From: Gammaproteobacteria bacterium
GTDB taxonomy: Bacteria; Pseudomonadota; Gammaproteobacteria; Immundisolibacterales; Immundisolibacteraceae
Assembly (NCBI GenBank): GCA_003645395.1
Contig: QNFC01000012.1
Location: 1-20,216, forward strand
Length of the DNA: 20,216 nucleotides
Direction: 5' to 3'
Part shown: positions 1 to 7,865 of the stretch, piece after piece
Layout: every line of letters begins with the position of its first letter
Position numbering within the stretch: the first letter of the stretch is position 1
Notes under the pieces: generated by a model
Seen by the model: only the letters and a program-made list of their open reading frames with translations
Told to the model about the DNA's origin: nothing
Databases searched by the model: none
Translations under genes and position numbers: made by a program

Positions 1-1
1 C

Positions 2-436
2 GGGGATTTTCCAGCAGGAATGTATGTCCGCAACCCACCCGGTTCTCACCATCAACCCCACAGCGATGAAGGCTGCACCATCCTGGTAAAACTGCGCCAG
101 TTCGACCCAGACGATGATCAATATCTGCGCATCAACTGTCACGACAGCCCCTGGCAAGACACCGATCAAACCGGAATCGAACTGCTGCCCCTGTTTGCTA
201 GAGGCTCCGAGCAGATTGCTTTGCAGCGATGGGCCGCAGGTAGTCAAATCGAACTACACGATCATCCCCGCGGAGAAGAGATTTATGTATTGGAGGGGGA
301 GCTCGCCGATGAACATGGGCGCTACCCAGCGGGAACCTGGCTACGCCAACCTGCCGCTAGCGCTCATGCGCCTTTTAGCAAATCTGGCTGCACGCTCTAC
401 ATAAAGGTCGGCCATTTACCCTCAGCGATTCGCTAA
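2..436 (+). CDS. Two-cupin (ChrR-like) protein, 5' end cut by window
   Basis: The reading frame is open from base 2, so the gene begins before the window and the ATG at 20 is internal. The first visible residues (GDFPAGMYVRNPPGSHH) are the end of a cupin domain. A second cupin follows with its metal-site region (HDHPRGEEIYVLEG) and a closing GRYPAGTWLRQP that copies the end of the first, so the protein carries two tandem cupins. This is the pattern of the ChrR-like cupin family, which includes the zinc-binding C-terminal domain of anti-sigma factor ChrR. Whether an N-terminal anti-sigma domain exists cannot be seen here. The stop lies 37 bases before the flavoprotein gene, so the two may be co-transcribed. 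The substrate or partner is unknown. Confidence 0.8.
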   Translation, partial: GDFPAGMYVRNPPGSHHQPHSDEGCTILVKLRQFDPDDDQYLRINCHDSPWQDTDQTGIELLPLFARGSEQIALQRWAAGSQIELHDHPRGEEIYVLEGELADEHGRYPAGTWLRQPAASAHAPFSKSGCTLYIKVGHLPSAIR

Positions 437-473
437 TAACAACTCCCCAACACCGAACCCCAGGAGAAAACCC

Positions 474-1400
474 ATGGCAACATCAATTAATGACCAGACA
501 TCCGCCTCCCCTTTCCATGCCGGTGAACGGGCCATTCACGCTAGCCTGGGCATTGAATCACAGGTTGAGGAACTTGGCCGGCGTATGATTCGTGACCATC
601 TGACCGACCAGCACCGACATTTTTATCAGAGTCTGCCCTATCTAGTGATGGGTAGTAGTGATAGACACGGCCAGCCGGTCGCTTCTCTTTTAACCGGCGA
701 GCCTGGATTTATCAGCTCGCCCACTGCACAGTCGATGACCATCACCGCGAAGCCGGTTGCTGGCGACGCGCTAGACGATAACCTGCGGCCAGGCTCGCCG
801 ATTGGGCTACTTGGCATCGACTTTTCGACCCGTAGGCGCAACCGGGCTAATGGCAGAGTGACAGAGACCGGTCGCGCTGATGGCGGGTTTTCATTGCAAA
901 TAGACCAGGCGTTCGGGAACTGTCCGGCCTATATAAAAAAGCGCGATATGGAAGTATTAAGCCAGCACCTGGCTACGACCCAACGGGGCGAACCGGTAAC
1001 AGGAGAACAACTCACCCCCGCTGATCGGCTGCTGATCGAAGCGGCTGAAACCTTCTTCATCGCCACCCATTATTCCGGCGACACCGTCCAGCTGGGCAAC
1101 GGGACGGATGTTTCCCACCGCGGTGGTGATCCGGGCTTTGTGGAGGTTACAAATAACACCACGCTGCTTATTCCAGACTACGCCGGCAATCAGCACTTCA
1201 ACACCTTGGGAAACCTGCGCGAGAATCCGCGCACAGGGCTGCTATTTATTAACTTTGAAACCGGCGATTACCTGCAATTGGCAGGCGCGATTGAAATTAT
1301 CTGGACTGGTAACGAGATTAGCCGCTTCGCCGGTGCCGAACGGCTGCTGCGTTTTCGGCTGGATAACACCACAAGAATCAGCCCGATAGAGACTGCATAG
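474..1400 (+). CDS. Pyridoxamine 5'-phosphate oxidase-fold FMN-binding protein
   Basis: This 308-residue protein belongs to the PNPOx-like split-barrel flavin-binding group. Residues near 55-85 (LPYLVMGSSDRHGQPVASLL then TGEPGFI) match the strand-turn-strand typical of the family: a first barrel strand, a D-x-x-G-x-P turn and a TGxPGF loop. A second half near 220-265 repeats a barrel-like pattern (PGFVEV, LLIPDYAGNQHFNTLGNL, NPRTGLLFINFETGD), where the asparagine-rich strip normally lines the flavin. It is not the vitamin B6 enzyme PdxH, which is shorter and differently organised. Relatives are often annotated as general stress or flavin reductase-like proteins. The ATG at 474 has a clear AGGAG eight bases upstream. 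It sits behind the cupin gene on the same strand and converges with tRNA-Lys 18 bases after its stop. The exact reaction is unknown. Confidence 0.8.
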   Translation: MATSINDQTSASPFHAGERAIHASLGIESQVEELGRRMIRDHLTDQHRHFYQSLPYLVMGSSDRHGQPVASLLTGEPGFISSPTAQSMTITAKPVAGDALDDNLRPGSPIGLLGIDFSTRRRNRANGRVTETGRADGGFSLQIDQAFGNCPAYIKKRDMEVLSQHLATTQRGEPVTGEQLTPADRLLIEAAETFFIATHYSGDTVQLGNGTDVSHRGGDPGFVEVTNNTTLLIPDYAGNQHFNTLGNLRENPRTGLLFINFETGDYLQLAGAIEIIWTGNEISRFAGAERLLRFRLDNTTRISPIETA

Positions 1401-1418
1401 AACAAGAAAAGGAGGGTG

Positions 1419-1491
1419 TGGGCCGTCTGGGAATCGAACCCAGGACACGCGGATTAAAAGTCCACTGCTCTACCAACTGAGCTAACGGCCC
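1419..1491 (-). tRNA. tRNA-Lys (anticodon UUU)
   Basis: The minus strand folds into a complete 73-base cloverleaf: acceptor GGGCCGT/ACGGCCC, D stem GCTC/GAGC, anticodon stem GTGGA/TCCGC with loop CTTTTAA (anticodon TTT), five-base variable loop, T stem CTGGG/CCCAG with loop TTCGATT, and discriminator A. The CCA tail is not encoded: CAC follows the discriminator. It lies 25 bases after the queC stop on the same strand, the position where Pseudomonas-type genomes also carry a tRNA-Lys, and may be cut from the end of the tol-que transcript. Confidence 0.97.
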
Positions 1492-1516
1492 ATATTCTGA
1501 ATGGATAACTTGCCGA

Positions 1517-2206
1517 TCAATCACTCTGTTGATAACGAGTAGGATCGTCAATACCGGCGTCGATGAATCCCTGTTCGCGGAGTCTGCAGGCATCGCAAAC
1601 TCGACAGGCCTCACCGCCGGGCGCGGGATTATAACAGGAAATTGTCAGTGAATAGTCTACTTTTAGACGAGTTCCGAGGGTCACAATTTCGCCTTTACTC
1701 AGCTGCTGTAACGGTGCTTCGATCGAAATCGGCTGACCCTGAACACCGCGTTTTGTCGCCAGGGTTGCCAACTGTTGAAACGCATCGATATATTCTGGTC
1801 GACAATCTGGATACCCGGAGTAATCAACCGCATTCACACCAATATAGATACGGTCAGCATCAACCACTTCGGCCCAACCCAGGGCGATAGACAGGAACAC
1901 CGTGTTGCGGGCCGGCACGTAGGTAATCGGAATCCCCTCCCCTGGGGTGGTGGGCACATCGAGACTTTGGTCGGTCAAAGCCGAACCACCGATGTCATCC
2001 AGATTAAGGTGAATAACCTTATGCTCTTCTGCCGCATTGCGCTGGGCAACAATAGCAGCCGCGTCTAACTCACACCCGTGTCGCTGACCATAATCAAAAC
2101 TGATCGCGTAACACTGGTACCCATCCTCGCGGGCAATCGCCATCAACGTGGCGGAATCGAGCCCACCGGATAGCAAAATGACGGCTTTGCCGCGATATTC
2201 ACTCAT
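1517..2206 (-). CDS. queC: 7-cyano-7-deazaguanine synthase QueC
   Basis: QueC converts 7-carboxy-7-deazaguanine to preQ0 with ATP and ammonia, a cytoplasmic step in making queuosine for GUN-anticodon tRNAs. The 229-residue length is normal. The PP-loop ATP-binding motif SGGLDS is at residues 13-18, FDYGQRH follows near 38, and the C-terminal zinc site has four cysteines in the segment CYNPAPGGEACRVCDAC near residues 191-207. The ATG overlaps the queE stop (ATGA), so translation is probably coupled to queE, which makes its substrate. queD and folE are not in this window. Identification is secure. Confidence 0.97.
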   Translation of the reverse strand: MSEYRGKAVILLSGGLDSATLMAIAREDGYQCYAISFDYGQRHGCELDAAAIVAQRNAAEEHKVIHLNLDDIGGSALTDQSLDVPTTPGEGIPITYVPARNTVFLSIALGWAEVVDADRIYIGVNAVDYSGYPDCRPEYIDAFQQLATLATKRGVQGQPISIEAPLQQLSKGEIVTLGTRLKVDYSLTISCYNPAPGGEACRVCDACRLREQGFIDAGIDDPTRYQQSD

Positions 2207-2916
2207 CGCCCAGGCTCATCACCCCAGAGGGATTTATGTAACTGCAGCTGCAATCTTGCGGTTACATGGTCAGTGAGCATCCAAGCGGCCATCTCAGCAG
2301 GGTCAATCTGCCCGAATACTGGTGAAAACAGCAGATGGCAGCGCTGATCCAGGCTATGTTCATCAATCATTTTTAGTGCCCATAAATAATCCTCGCGAGC
2401 TCCAATCACAAATTTCACCTGATCAGCCGACGACAAATGCATGATATTTTCTAGGCGATTACGCTGAGACTCACCGGAACTTGGGGTTTTCAGGTCCATC
2501 ACCCTAATCACCCGTGGATCCACCGGGGCGATGTCACGTTCACCGCTAGTCTCCAGAGAAACCTGGAAACCTTGATCACACAGCACCTTTAGCAATTGCA
2601 GACAATCCGGTTGCGCAAGCGGTTCACCGCCGGTAACGGTGACATGCGGAGTCTTAAAATCGCTTACCTGGGCAATGATTTGCGCCACCGTAAGCGGTTT
2701 ACCACCGCTAAAAGCGTAAGCGGTATCGCAGTAGCTGCAGCGCAACGGGCAACCCGTAAGCCGAACAAAAGCAGTGGGCAAACCAGCGGTGAGCCCTTCG
2801 CCTTGAAGCGAATAGAAGACTTCTGTAATTTTCAGAACTGCTTCGGGGGAAGCTGTGTCTGGAGATTGTTGCGAGGACTCTTGCTCTGGTATTAACGGTG
2901 CAATCGGATTATCCAT
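2203..2916 (-). CDS. queE: 7-carboxy-7-deazaguanine synthase QueE (radical SAM)
   Basis: QueE is a radical SAM enzyme that contracts 6-carboxy-tetrahydropterin to 7-carboxy-7-deazaguanine, the step before QueC. The iron-sulfur cluster motif is CPLRCSYC (CxxxCxxC) near residue 56, preceded by YSLQGEG and followed by the SAM-binding stretch VTVTGGEPL. The protein is 237 residues. About 28 Ser/Gln/Pro-rich residues precede the conserved KITEVFYSLQGEG start seen in relatives. No ATG, GTG or TTG closer to the domain is obvious, so the extension may be real. The start lies 15 bases after the cpoB stop, with a weak AAGG upstream, which places queEC in the same transcript as the tol genes. Confidence 0.95.
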   Translation of the reverse strand: MDNPIAPLIPEQESSQQSPDTASPEAVLKITEVFYSLQGEGLTAGLPTAFVRLTGCPLRCSYCDTAYAFSGGKPLTVAQIIAQVSDFKTPHVTVTGGEPLAQPDCLQLLKVLCDQGFQVSLETSGERDIAPVDPRVIRVMDLKTPSSGESQRNRLENIMHLSSADQVKFVIGAREDYLWALKMIDEHSLDQRCHLLFSPVFGQIDPAEMAAWMLTDHVTARLQLQLHKSLWGDEPGR

Positions 2917-2931
2917 TCGTGCGGAGAGCCT

Positions 2932-3696
2932 TTAATGGCCCTCCTGGGTCATTCTGTCGAGGCGAGTGATCGCCAGACGCCCAGCGGCACCCGAGGCGGG
3001 GTCGGTCGCGACCTTGGTCAGTATTTCCCGTGCCTGGTCCCATTTTTTCTGTTCGTAATAGATGTAGCCAACTTTTAATTGGGCATCCGCTAGCTTGGCA
3101 CTGGTCGGGTGCAATTTAAGCAGCTGGTTGAATTCAGCCAGCGATTTATCAAAATCACGGGTAACGTAATAGGCCTCGCCAACCCAATAACGGGCGTTAT
3201 CCGCATACTCTCCGTCAGGATAAGCCTGCAGAAATTTCTGGAATGCGGCTATCGCCTGATCGTATTTTGCTGCCTTCAACAGGTCAAACGACTGCTGATA
3301 AAGCAGCTGCTCCTGTCCTGGAGACGCCACCGGAGACTCGTCTCCGGCCACTTCCCCAGCAGGCACTTTGACCTCGGCCGCGTCGGCGGGGGTTCTTATC
3401 ACCGACCCGCCCTCCAGATCAATTAAACGACGATCAAGATCGAGATAGAAATCCTTCTGGCGGCGTTTTAATTCATCTATGCCGTGGCTATTCTCTTCCA
3501 GAGCCCCCCGCAGTTCTCTCAACTCGGTCTGGAGCTGCTGTATCTGGGTAACGATTTTCAGACGGCGCTGCAAATCGCTCGACTGGCCGGTTGGCGGCTC
3601 GGCCATCGCAACAGCTGAGAGCAGACATGTCGCCACAACTGTGGCGACACTTCTAGTTAACACGACTTTTCTAATGGTTAAAAATTTGTGGCTCAC
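2932..3696 (-). CDS. cpoB: Cell division coordinator CpoB (YbgF)
   Basis: CpoB is a periplasmic protein that binds TolA and coordinates peptidoglycan synthesis by PBP1B with outer-membrane constriction. The 254 residues begin with a signal peptide: positive KFLTIRKVVLTR, a hydrophobic core, and a likely cut after AMA near residue 32. A trimerising coiled coil follows (residues about 40-95, QLQTELRELRG onward), then a linker, then C-terminal TPR repeats from about residue 130, with YQQSFDLL, ARYWVGEAYY and DAQLKVGYIYY helices. It starts with GTG, and its first bases overlap the pal stop (GTGA), so it is probably translated by coupling to pal. Order and length are as usual at the end of a tol operon. 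Confidence 0.95.
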   Translation of the reverse strand: MSHKFLTIRKVVLTRSVATVVATCLLSAVAMAEPPTGQSSDLQRRLKIVTQIQQLQTELRELRGALEENSHGIDELKRRQKDFYLDLDRRLIDLEGGSVIRTPADAAEVKVPAGEVAGDESPVASPGQEQLLYQQSFDLLKAAKYDQAIAAFQKFLQAYPDGEYADNARYWVGEAYYVTRDFDKSLAEFNQLLKLHPTSAKLADAQLKVGYIYYEQKKWDQAREILTKVATDPASGAAGRLAITRLDRMTQEGH

Positions 3697-4247
3697 TGCG
3701 CGGTGTATTCAATGACTACACGGCGGTTCTGCGACCAGCAGGTCTCGTCATGACAATCTGCGACAGGACTCTCTTCGCCGTAAGCAACTGTGTAAAGCTG
3801 ATTATCGGCTGCGCCCGCAGCCAGGAACAGGTTCGCCACGCTATCACCACGACGCTCGCCCAATGCCATGTTGTACTCGCGAGAACCTCTTTCGTCGGTA
3901 TGGCCTTGCAGATTCACACGCGCCGTCGGATTGCTCGCAAGGTAGGCAGCATGAACGGCCACTACGGGCTGATACTCTGCCTGGATATGGTAACTGTCAA
4001 AATCGAAATAAATCGTTTTGCTACCGATCTCACCGCCGGCCCCACCACCTATTGAATCCAGTGGCAAACTGGAAAAACCGGTATCCATTCCAGTACCGGA
4101 AGTAGCGGCGGAACTAGATCCGTACACATCGGACCCGGTTGCTGTGCTGCCCGCATCGCTATCCACTCCCGGACCAGTAGTGGTGCTACAACCTGCTAAT
4201 AACACGCCTGCAAAAAGTGCAGAGATCAAGGTTAAATTTTTAATCAT
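3693..4247 (-). CDS. pal: Peptidoglycan-associated lipoprotein Pal
   Basis: Pal is the outer-membrane lipoprotein that binds peptidoglycan and TolB. From the ATG at 4247 it has 184 residues: a lipoprotein signal with lipobox LLAGC (lipidated Cys20), a Ser/Gly/Thr-rich flexible linker to about residue 75, then an OmpA-like domain with YFDFDSYHI and the peptidoglycan-binding TDERGSREYNMALGERR. The frame is open further upstream to 4361, but that would place 38 residues ahead of the signal peptide and overlap tolB, so the internal ATG is preferred. It lies 25 bases after the tolB stop. The gene ends inside the cpoB start codon. Confidence 0.97.
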   Translation of the reverse strand: MIKNLTLISALFAGVLLAGCSTTTGPGVDSDAGSTATGSDVYGSSSAATSGTGMDTGFSSLPLDSIGGGAGGEIGSKTIYFDFDSYHIQAEYQPVVAVHAAYLASNPTARVNLQGHTDERGSREYNMALGERRGDSVANLFLAAGAADNQLYTVAYGEESPVADCHDETCWSQNRRVVIEYTAQ

Positions 4248-4272
4248 CGTAGACTTCTCCAAAAACTTAAGT

Positions 4273-5580
4273 TTATTGACTGAACGGTGACCAGGCCGGC
4301 TCGCGTACCTTGGCTTGCTGCAAAGCAAGCTGTTGACGCACCTTCGCGTCGATAGATACAACCGCTAATGACTCACTATTGGCTTGGGTTCTAGTATAAA
4401 TGATCAGCCGACCGTTCGGAGAGAAGCTCGGTGACTCATCGAGTCTTCCACTACTGAGCGGGGTCAGCTGGGAAGCCTGCAAATCGACCAGGCCGATCTG
4501 ATAACCATTCTGCCCGCTGTTATTAACAACGGCCAGGTATTTTCCATCGGGTGACACCGAGGCATCGGCGTTGTATTTGCCCATGTTGATGGTTACCCGG
4601 GTTGTGGCACCGCCATGACGAGAAATTCGATAAATCTGCGGTTTTCCACCCCGGTCAGAGGTGAAATAGAGCTGCTGCCCATCGGGACTCCACGCCGGCT
4701 CGGTATCAATTGCATAGTGATCAGTCAGGCGAGTTAGTTTGCCGGTTGCCAACTGCATAATGTAGATATCTGGACTACCATCTTTAGACAGGGTCAGGGC
4801 GAGCTCCTGCCCATTCGGCGACCAGCTCGGGGCGCCGTTTATCCCTCTGAATTGCGCCACTTTCCGGCGTTTTCCGGTTGATAATTCCTGTACAAACACC
4901 GCCGGCCGGCCCTGGTCAAATGCAACGTAGGCTAGCTCCCGCCCATTCGCAGACCAGCTGGGTGACATAATTGGTTCAGGGGAAGTCAGTACGCCAACAG
5001 GATTATAGCCGTCGATATCGGCCACTTGTAGCTCATGACGACCATTGGTTGTTGTCACATAAGCAATGCGAGTGCTGAATATTCCGTCGATCCCGGTCAA
5101 CTGACGAAAAACCTGATCGGCGATAACATGTGCCAGTCGTCGCATTTCACTTTTCGCGACTGAGCTGTAACGGGCGCCGGCAAGTCGCTGCTGCTTGACC
5201 GCATCAAGTAACTCAAAACGCACATCAAACCGATCGGGCGCAACCATCTCAACCTGGCCAATCAGTACTGCCTCGGCCCCCAATAAACGCCAGTCACGGT
5301 AATCCACGTCTTCCGATTTATAGGGACGGTTAAGCATCGACTCGACGGGGGTTAATGCAAACCAACCAGAGCGTTGCAGATCGGCGGTCACCAGTTGGTC
5401 GATGCCAGGTTCCGCCGAAGTACCCTGCGCCGATTGCGCAAACGGCACCACCGCGATCGGAATCGCCGACTCAACCCCCTGAGTAATATCTATACGCAAT
5501 TCGGCCAGTACACCCACCTGCCAGAGCATTGCGACCAGAAAAACCAGCTTTTTCGTCACACCCAATCGTCTATCCACCAT
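4273..5580 (-). CDS. tolB: Tol-Pal system beta-propeller protein TolB
   Basis: TolB is a periplasmic protein linking Pal with TolA. It has an N-terminal signal peptide (KKLVFLVAMLWQVGVLA) with cleavage before ELRIDITQG. An alpha/beta domain follows to about residue 165, then a propeller of repeated blades each marked by a W/F-S-P-N/D-G-x-x-L core (SPSWSANGRELAYV, APSWSPNGQELALT, EPAWSPDGQQLYFT, DASVSPDGKYLAVV, SPSFSPNGRLIIYT). From the ATG at 5580 it has 435 residues, close to the family norm, and overlaps the tolA stop by 11 bases. A GTG at 5559 would give MTKKLVFLV and a non-overlapping start, and is a good alternative. The ATG at 5616 is unlikely because it adds residues before the signal. 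Confidence 0.95.
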   Translation of the reverse strand: MVDRRLGVTKKLVFLVAMLWQVGVLAELRIDITQGVESAIPIAVVPFAQSAQGTSAEPGIDQLVTADLQRSGWFALTPVESMLNRPYKSEDVDYRDWRLLGAEAVLIGQVEMVAPDRFDVRFELLDAVKQQRLAGARYSSVAKSEMRRLAHVIADQVFRQLTGIDGIFSTRIAYVTTTNGRHELQVADIDGYNPVGVLTSPEPIMSPSWSANGRELAYVAFDQGRPAVFVQELSTGKRRKVAQFRGINGAPSWSPNGQELALTLSKDGSPDIYIMQLATGKLTRLTDHYAIDTEPAWSPDGQQLYFTSDRGGKPQIYRISRHGGATTRVTINMGKYNADASVSPDGKYLAVVNNSGQNGYQIGLVDLQASQLTPLSSGRLDESPSFSPNGRLIIYTRTQANSESLAVVSIDAKVRQQLALQQAKVREPAWSPFSQ

Positions 5581-6514
5581 TTCGAAAAACAAAGGTAAAA
5601 CTACGGAAATTATCATTAAACAGCCGCGGATCTTCCGGCACAGGTAATGGCGAAGCTTTCACCACGGCCGCTTCAACAGAACGATCAAATGCTGCAGAAC
5701 CACAACTGCCAACCACCTGGGCAGTAATCACCTCACCACCCGGAATCAATTTTACCGCGACATCACAACTGACCTCAGTGGACCAGTTCAACGGTCGCAG
5801 CCAGCTGTTGGCCACCCGGGACTGAATAGCTACAATGTGCTTCGCTACCAGCCCCTTGTCCAGCGCTGCCTGCTCACCGGCAAACTGAGCCTGCAGTTCT
5901 TTTTGTGCTCGCTCACGAGCCACCCGCTGGCGCTCGATTTCCTCTTTGCGTTTAGCTTCCTCTTTAGCCAACTTCTCCTGCCGTTCTTTCTCTTCTTTGG
6001 CTAGCTTCTCCTGCCGCTCTTTCTCTTCTTTCTCCGCCTGCTTTCTGGCTTGCTCTGCCTGAAGCCGCTTTTTTTCCGCTAATTTAGCCTGGCGCGCCCG
6101 TTCTTCACGCTCTTTTTCCTGCTTTGCTAATAGCGCCGCCTGCTTCTTGCGCTCCTCCACCAGCAACCTTTCTGACTCGGCTTTTTTACGCTCTGCCGTC
6201 TTTCTTGCGGCCTGCTCCTTCTCTTTTTCCCGCTGAAGTTGCTTAACTTTCTGCTGCTCCGCTTTTAGCTTCTCCGTCTTATCTATCTTAATCTGATCCA
6301 GGCGGGCCAACTCCTGCTCTGCCCACTGCGGGTCAATTGCCTCGGCAATAACCGGCTTACCCTGAGCCGGCTTTCTAACCACCTCGGGCGCTTTCACCTG
6401 AATACCGAACAGCAACCACGTAAGCAGCAGTAGATGCACTGCTGTTGACGAGATAAGAGGGAGCTGCCAACCATCCGCCAGGCTACTAGAAAATCTGCCA
6501 AAAATACCGGTCAC
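5570..6514 (-). CDS. tolA: Energy-transducing protein TolA
   Basis: TolA is the inner-membrane-anchored protein that carries the force generated by TolQR to TolB/Pal. The 314 residues show a single transmembrane anchor near residues 18-38 (SSTAVHLLLLTWLLFG), a very long charged helix of Lys/Glu/Gln/Arg/Ala from about 65 to 220, and a compact C-terminal domain (about 228-314) with a Cys pair flanking CDVAVKLIPGGEVI, as in Pseudomonas-type TolA. It starts with GTG with AAGG eight bases upstream, 14 bases after the tolR stop. The helical domain contains an 11-residue duplication, annotated separately. Low complexity makes sequence similarity in the middle weak, but the order and both ends make the call secure. 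Confidence 0.95.
   Translation of the reverse strand: MTGIFGRFSSSLADGWQLPLISSTAVHLLLLTWLLFGIQVKAPEVVRKPAQGKPVIAEAIDPQWAEQELARLDQIKIDKTEKLKAEQQKVKQLQREKEKEQAARKTAERKKAESERLLVEERKKQAALLAKQEKEREERARQAKLAEKKRLQAEQARKQAEKEEKERQEKLAKEEKERQEKLAKEEAKRKEEIERQRVARERAQKELQAQFAGEQAALDKGLVAKHIVAIQSRVANSWLRPLNWSTEVSCDVAVKLIPGGEVITAQVVGSCGSAAFDRSVEAAVVKASPLPVPEDPRLFNDNFRSFTFVFRNGG
5967..6032 (-). repeat. 33-bp tandem duplication in tolA helical domain
   Basis: Two adjacent 33-base units (5967-5999 and 6000-6032) differ at only a few bases and encode KEEKERQEKLA twice in a row. The unit is 11 residues, three helical turns, so gain or loss keeps the heptad-like charge pattern roughly in phase. Such duplications are how TolA linkers change length between strains. 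Confidence 0.85.
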
Positions 6515-6528
6515 TCAGGCCGCCTTGA

Positions 6529-6969
6529 TCAGGATTCTTCGGGGCTTTCAGTGAGCAGACCGACTTTAGCTATCCCCACCGACTGCAGCATGACCATCAC
6601 TTCAACTACTCGTCCATACTCCGTGGCCCGGTCTCCTCGGACCAACACCTGCAGTTTGGCATTCCGCTTATAAATCGCTGCTACCAACGCCAATAGCCGC
6701 TGGCCATCGACCGACTCCCGACTGTACTCATCGTAGTCGATAAAATACCCGCCATCACGGGCAACCGTCACTACTAGCGGTGCACCACCCTTATATTCAA
6801 CCGGTTCCGCAACGGTTTGCGGCAAGTCTACCTCGACCCCGGTTTCTAGCAACGGAGTGGTAATCATGAAAATAATCAACAGTACCAGCATCACATCGAT
6901 ATATGGCACAACGTTAATTTGCGCCATCACCTGGTTGCCAGCACGGCGGTTTCTAGAAAGTCGGCTCAT
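6529..6969 (-). CDS. tolR: Tol-Pal ion-channel subunit TolR
   Basis: TolR forms, with TolQ, the proton-driven motor of the Tol system in the inner membrane. It is an ExbD/TolR-family protein of 146 residues: a short basic cytoplasmic N-terminus (SRNRRAGN), INVVPYIDVMLVLLIIFMIT with the essential membrane aspartate at residue 25, then a periplasmic domain ending near VVEVMVMLQSVGIAKVGLLT. Its ATG overlaps the tolQ stop (ATGA), indicating coupled synthesis of the two motor subunits. Length and motif positions are typical. Confidence 0.97.
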   Translation of the reverse strand: MSRLSRNRRAGNQVMAQINVVPYIDVMLVLLIIFMITTPLLETGVEVDLPQTVAEPVEYKGGAPLVVTVARDGGYFIDYDEYSRESVDGQRLLALVAAIYKRNAKLQVLVRGDRATEYGRVVEVMVMLQSVGIAKVGLLTESPEES

Positions 6970-7682
6970 TCGACAGCTGAATCGGCAGCCGCTGCCATGT
7001 CTGCCCGCAGAGAGGAGCCCTGACGTAGCAGAAGCGCCATAAAATCATCTATAAAGGCATCGTAACTACTCGCGAATTGCTCGACCCATTGACTAAATCG
7101 ATTGTAGGCAACCACTGCAGGGATAGCCGCCAGCAATCCCATCGCCGTGGCCACCAGCGCTTCGGCAATGCCGGGGGCGACCATCGCCAACGTTGCCTGC
7201 TGAGCGCCCGCCAACCCCTGAAAGGCAGACATGATTCCCCAAACCGTGCCTAACAGACCCACGTAAGGACTGGTCGAACCGATAGTGGCTAGAACCGTCA
7301 GGTTTGACCCAATCACATCAAGCTGACGATTGTAGGCTGCGCGCATGCCGCGCTCGGCCGACTCGAGTGCGGCTTCGACTGTGAGTTCAGGTTGGTCATA
7401 CAGATGGCGAAATTGCCGATAACCGTTCTGGAAAACACCCTCTATGCTACCGGGAATCGGCAGGTCTTTTTCCAGCGTCCGGAATAGCTGCTCCAGCTCC
7501 ACCCCGGACCAGAAGCGCTTTTCAAAAAACTGGTTATCCGTTTCGAGTGACTGGTAGTCGCGGTAACGCTTTACTATCACCGCCCAGGAAAAAACTGACG
7601 CTAGCACTAAAACCAGCATGATCGCCTGGACGAAGCCACTGGCACCGAGGATCATCGCCCCGATGGAAAGGTCGGTGTGCAC
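6966..7682 (-). CDS. tolQ: Tol-Pal ion-channel subunit TolQ
   Basis: TolQ is the pentameric MotA/TolQ/ExbB-type channel subunit. The 238 residues carry three membrane helices: one near 14-36 (GFVQAIMLVLVLASVFSW), one near 135-158 after TIGSTSPYVGLLGTVWGIM, and one near 170-195 (IAEALVATAMGLLAAIPAVV), with the conserved small-residue and threonine strip of the proton path. It starts with GTG, with AAGGAG seven bases upstream, and is the first gene of the tol operon here. The usual upstream neighbour ybgC is absent; 183 non-coding bases separate it from ruvB. Confidence 0.97.
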   Translation of the reverse strand: MHTDLSIGAMILGASGFVQAIMLVLVLASVFSWAVIVKRYRDYQSLETDNQFFEKRFWSGVELEQLFRTLEKDLPIPGSIEGVFQNGYRQFRHLYDQPELTVEAALESAERGMRAAYNRQLDVIGSNLTVLATIGSTSPYVGLLGTVWGIMSAFQGLAGAQQATLAMVAPGIAEALVATAMGLLAAIPAVVAYNRFSQWVEQFASSYDAFIDDFMALLLRQGSSLRADMAAAADSAVE

Positions 7683-7865
7683 GTAAACTCCTTGAATGGA
7701 TTACCGACCTCAGCGGTCGACTGTCGAATTGATCGGTCGAGTTAACAGCCTATAGAGACCATCATTCCAAAAAATAATTTCAGTAACCGTAAAAAATATT
7801 TAAATCCCCCAGACGAACATCCAGTTTGTTGAGGAACGCCTTCTTCAGTCGTTAAATAGATTGTC
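7683..7865 (-). other. ruvB-tolQ intergenic region, likely tol operon leader
   Basis: These 183 bases hold no credible gene on either strand. They occupy the place where ybgC usually sits. The middle (about 7765-7805) is markedly AT-rich compared with the flanking genes, as expected of a promoter region. A TATAGG on the minus strand with a poor TTATTT 17 bases upstream is the best pair I can see, and it is weak. A direct repeat of CGGTCGA (7714-7720 and 7734-7740, period 20) sits close to the tolQ ribosome binding site. No terminator hairpin after ruvB is evident, so read-through from ruv into tol remains possible. Confidence 0.5.

Noticed and set aside
1419..1491. tRNA-Lys as an integration site
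   Set aside because: There is no integrase, no duplicated tRNA 3' end, and the flanking genes are in the usual conserved order.
1642..2068. Plus-strand open frames opposite queC
   Set aside because: They are shadows of a well-identified gene, with no ribosome binding site or recognisable domain.
4248..4361. Upstream extension of pal
   Set aside because: It would put 38 residues before a clear lipoprotein signal and overlap tolB; the ATG at 4247 fits the family.
5581..5616. Upstream ATG for tolB
   Set aside because: It adds residues ahead of the signal peptide and deepens the overlap with tolA.
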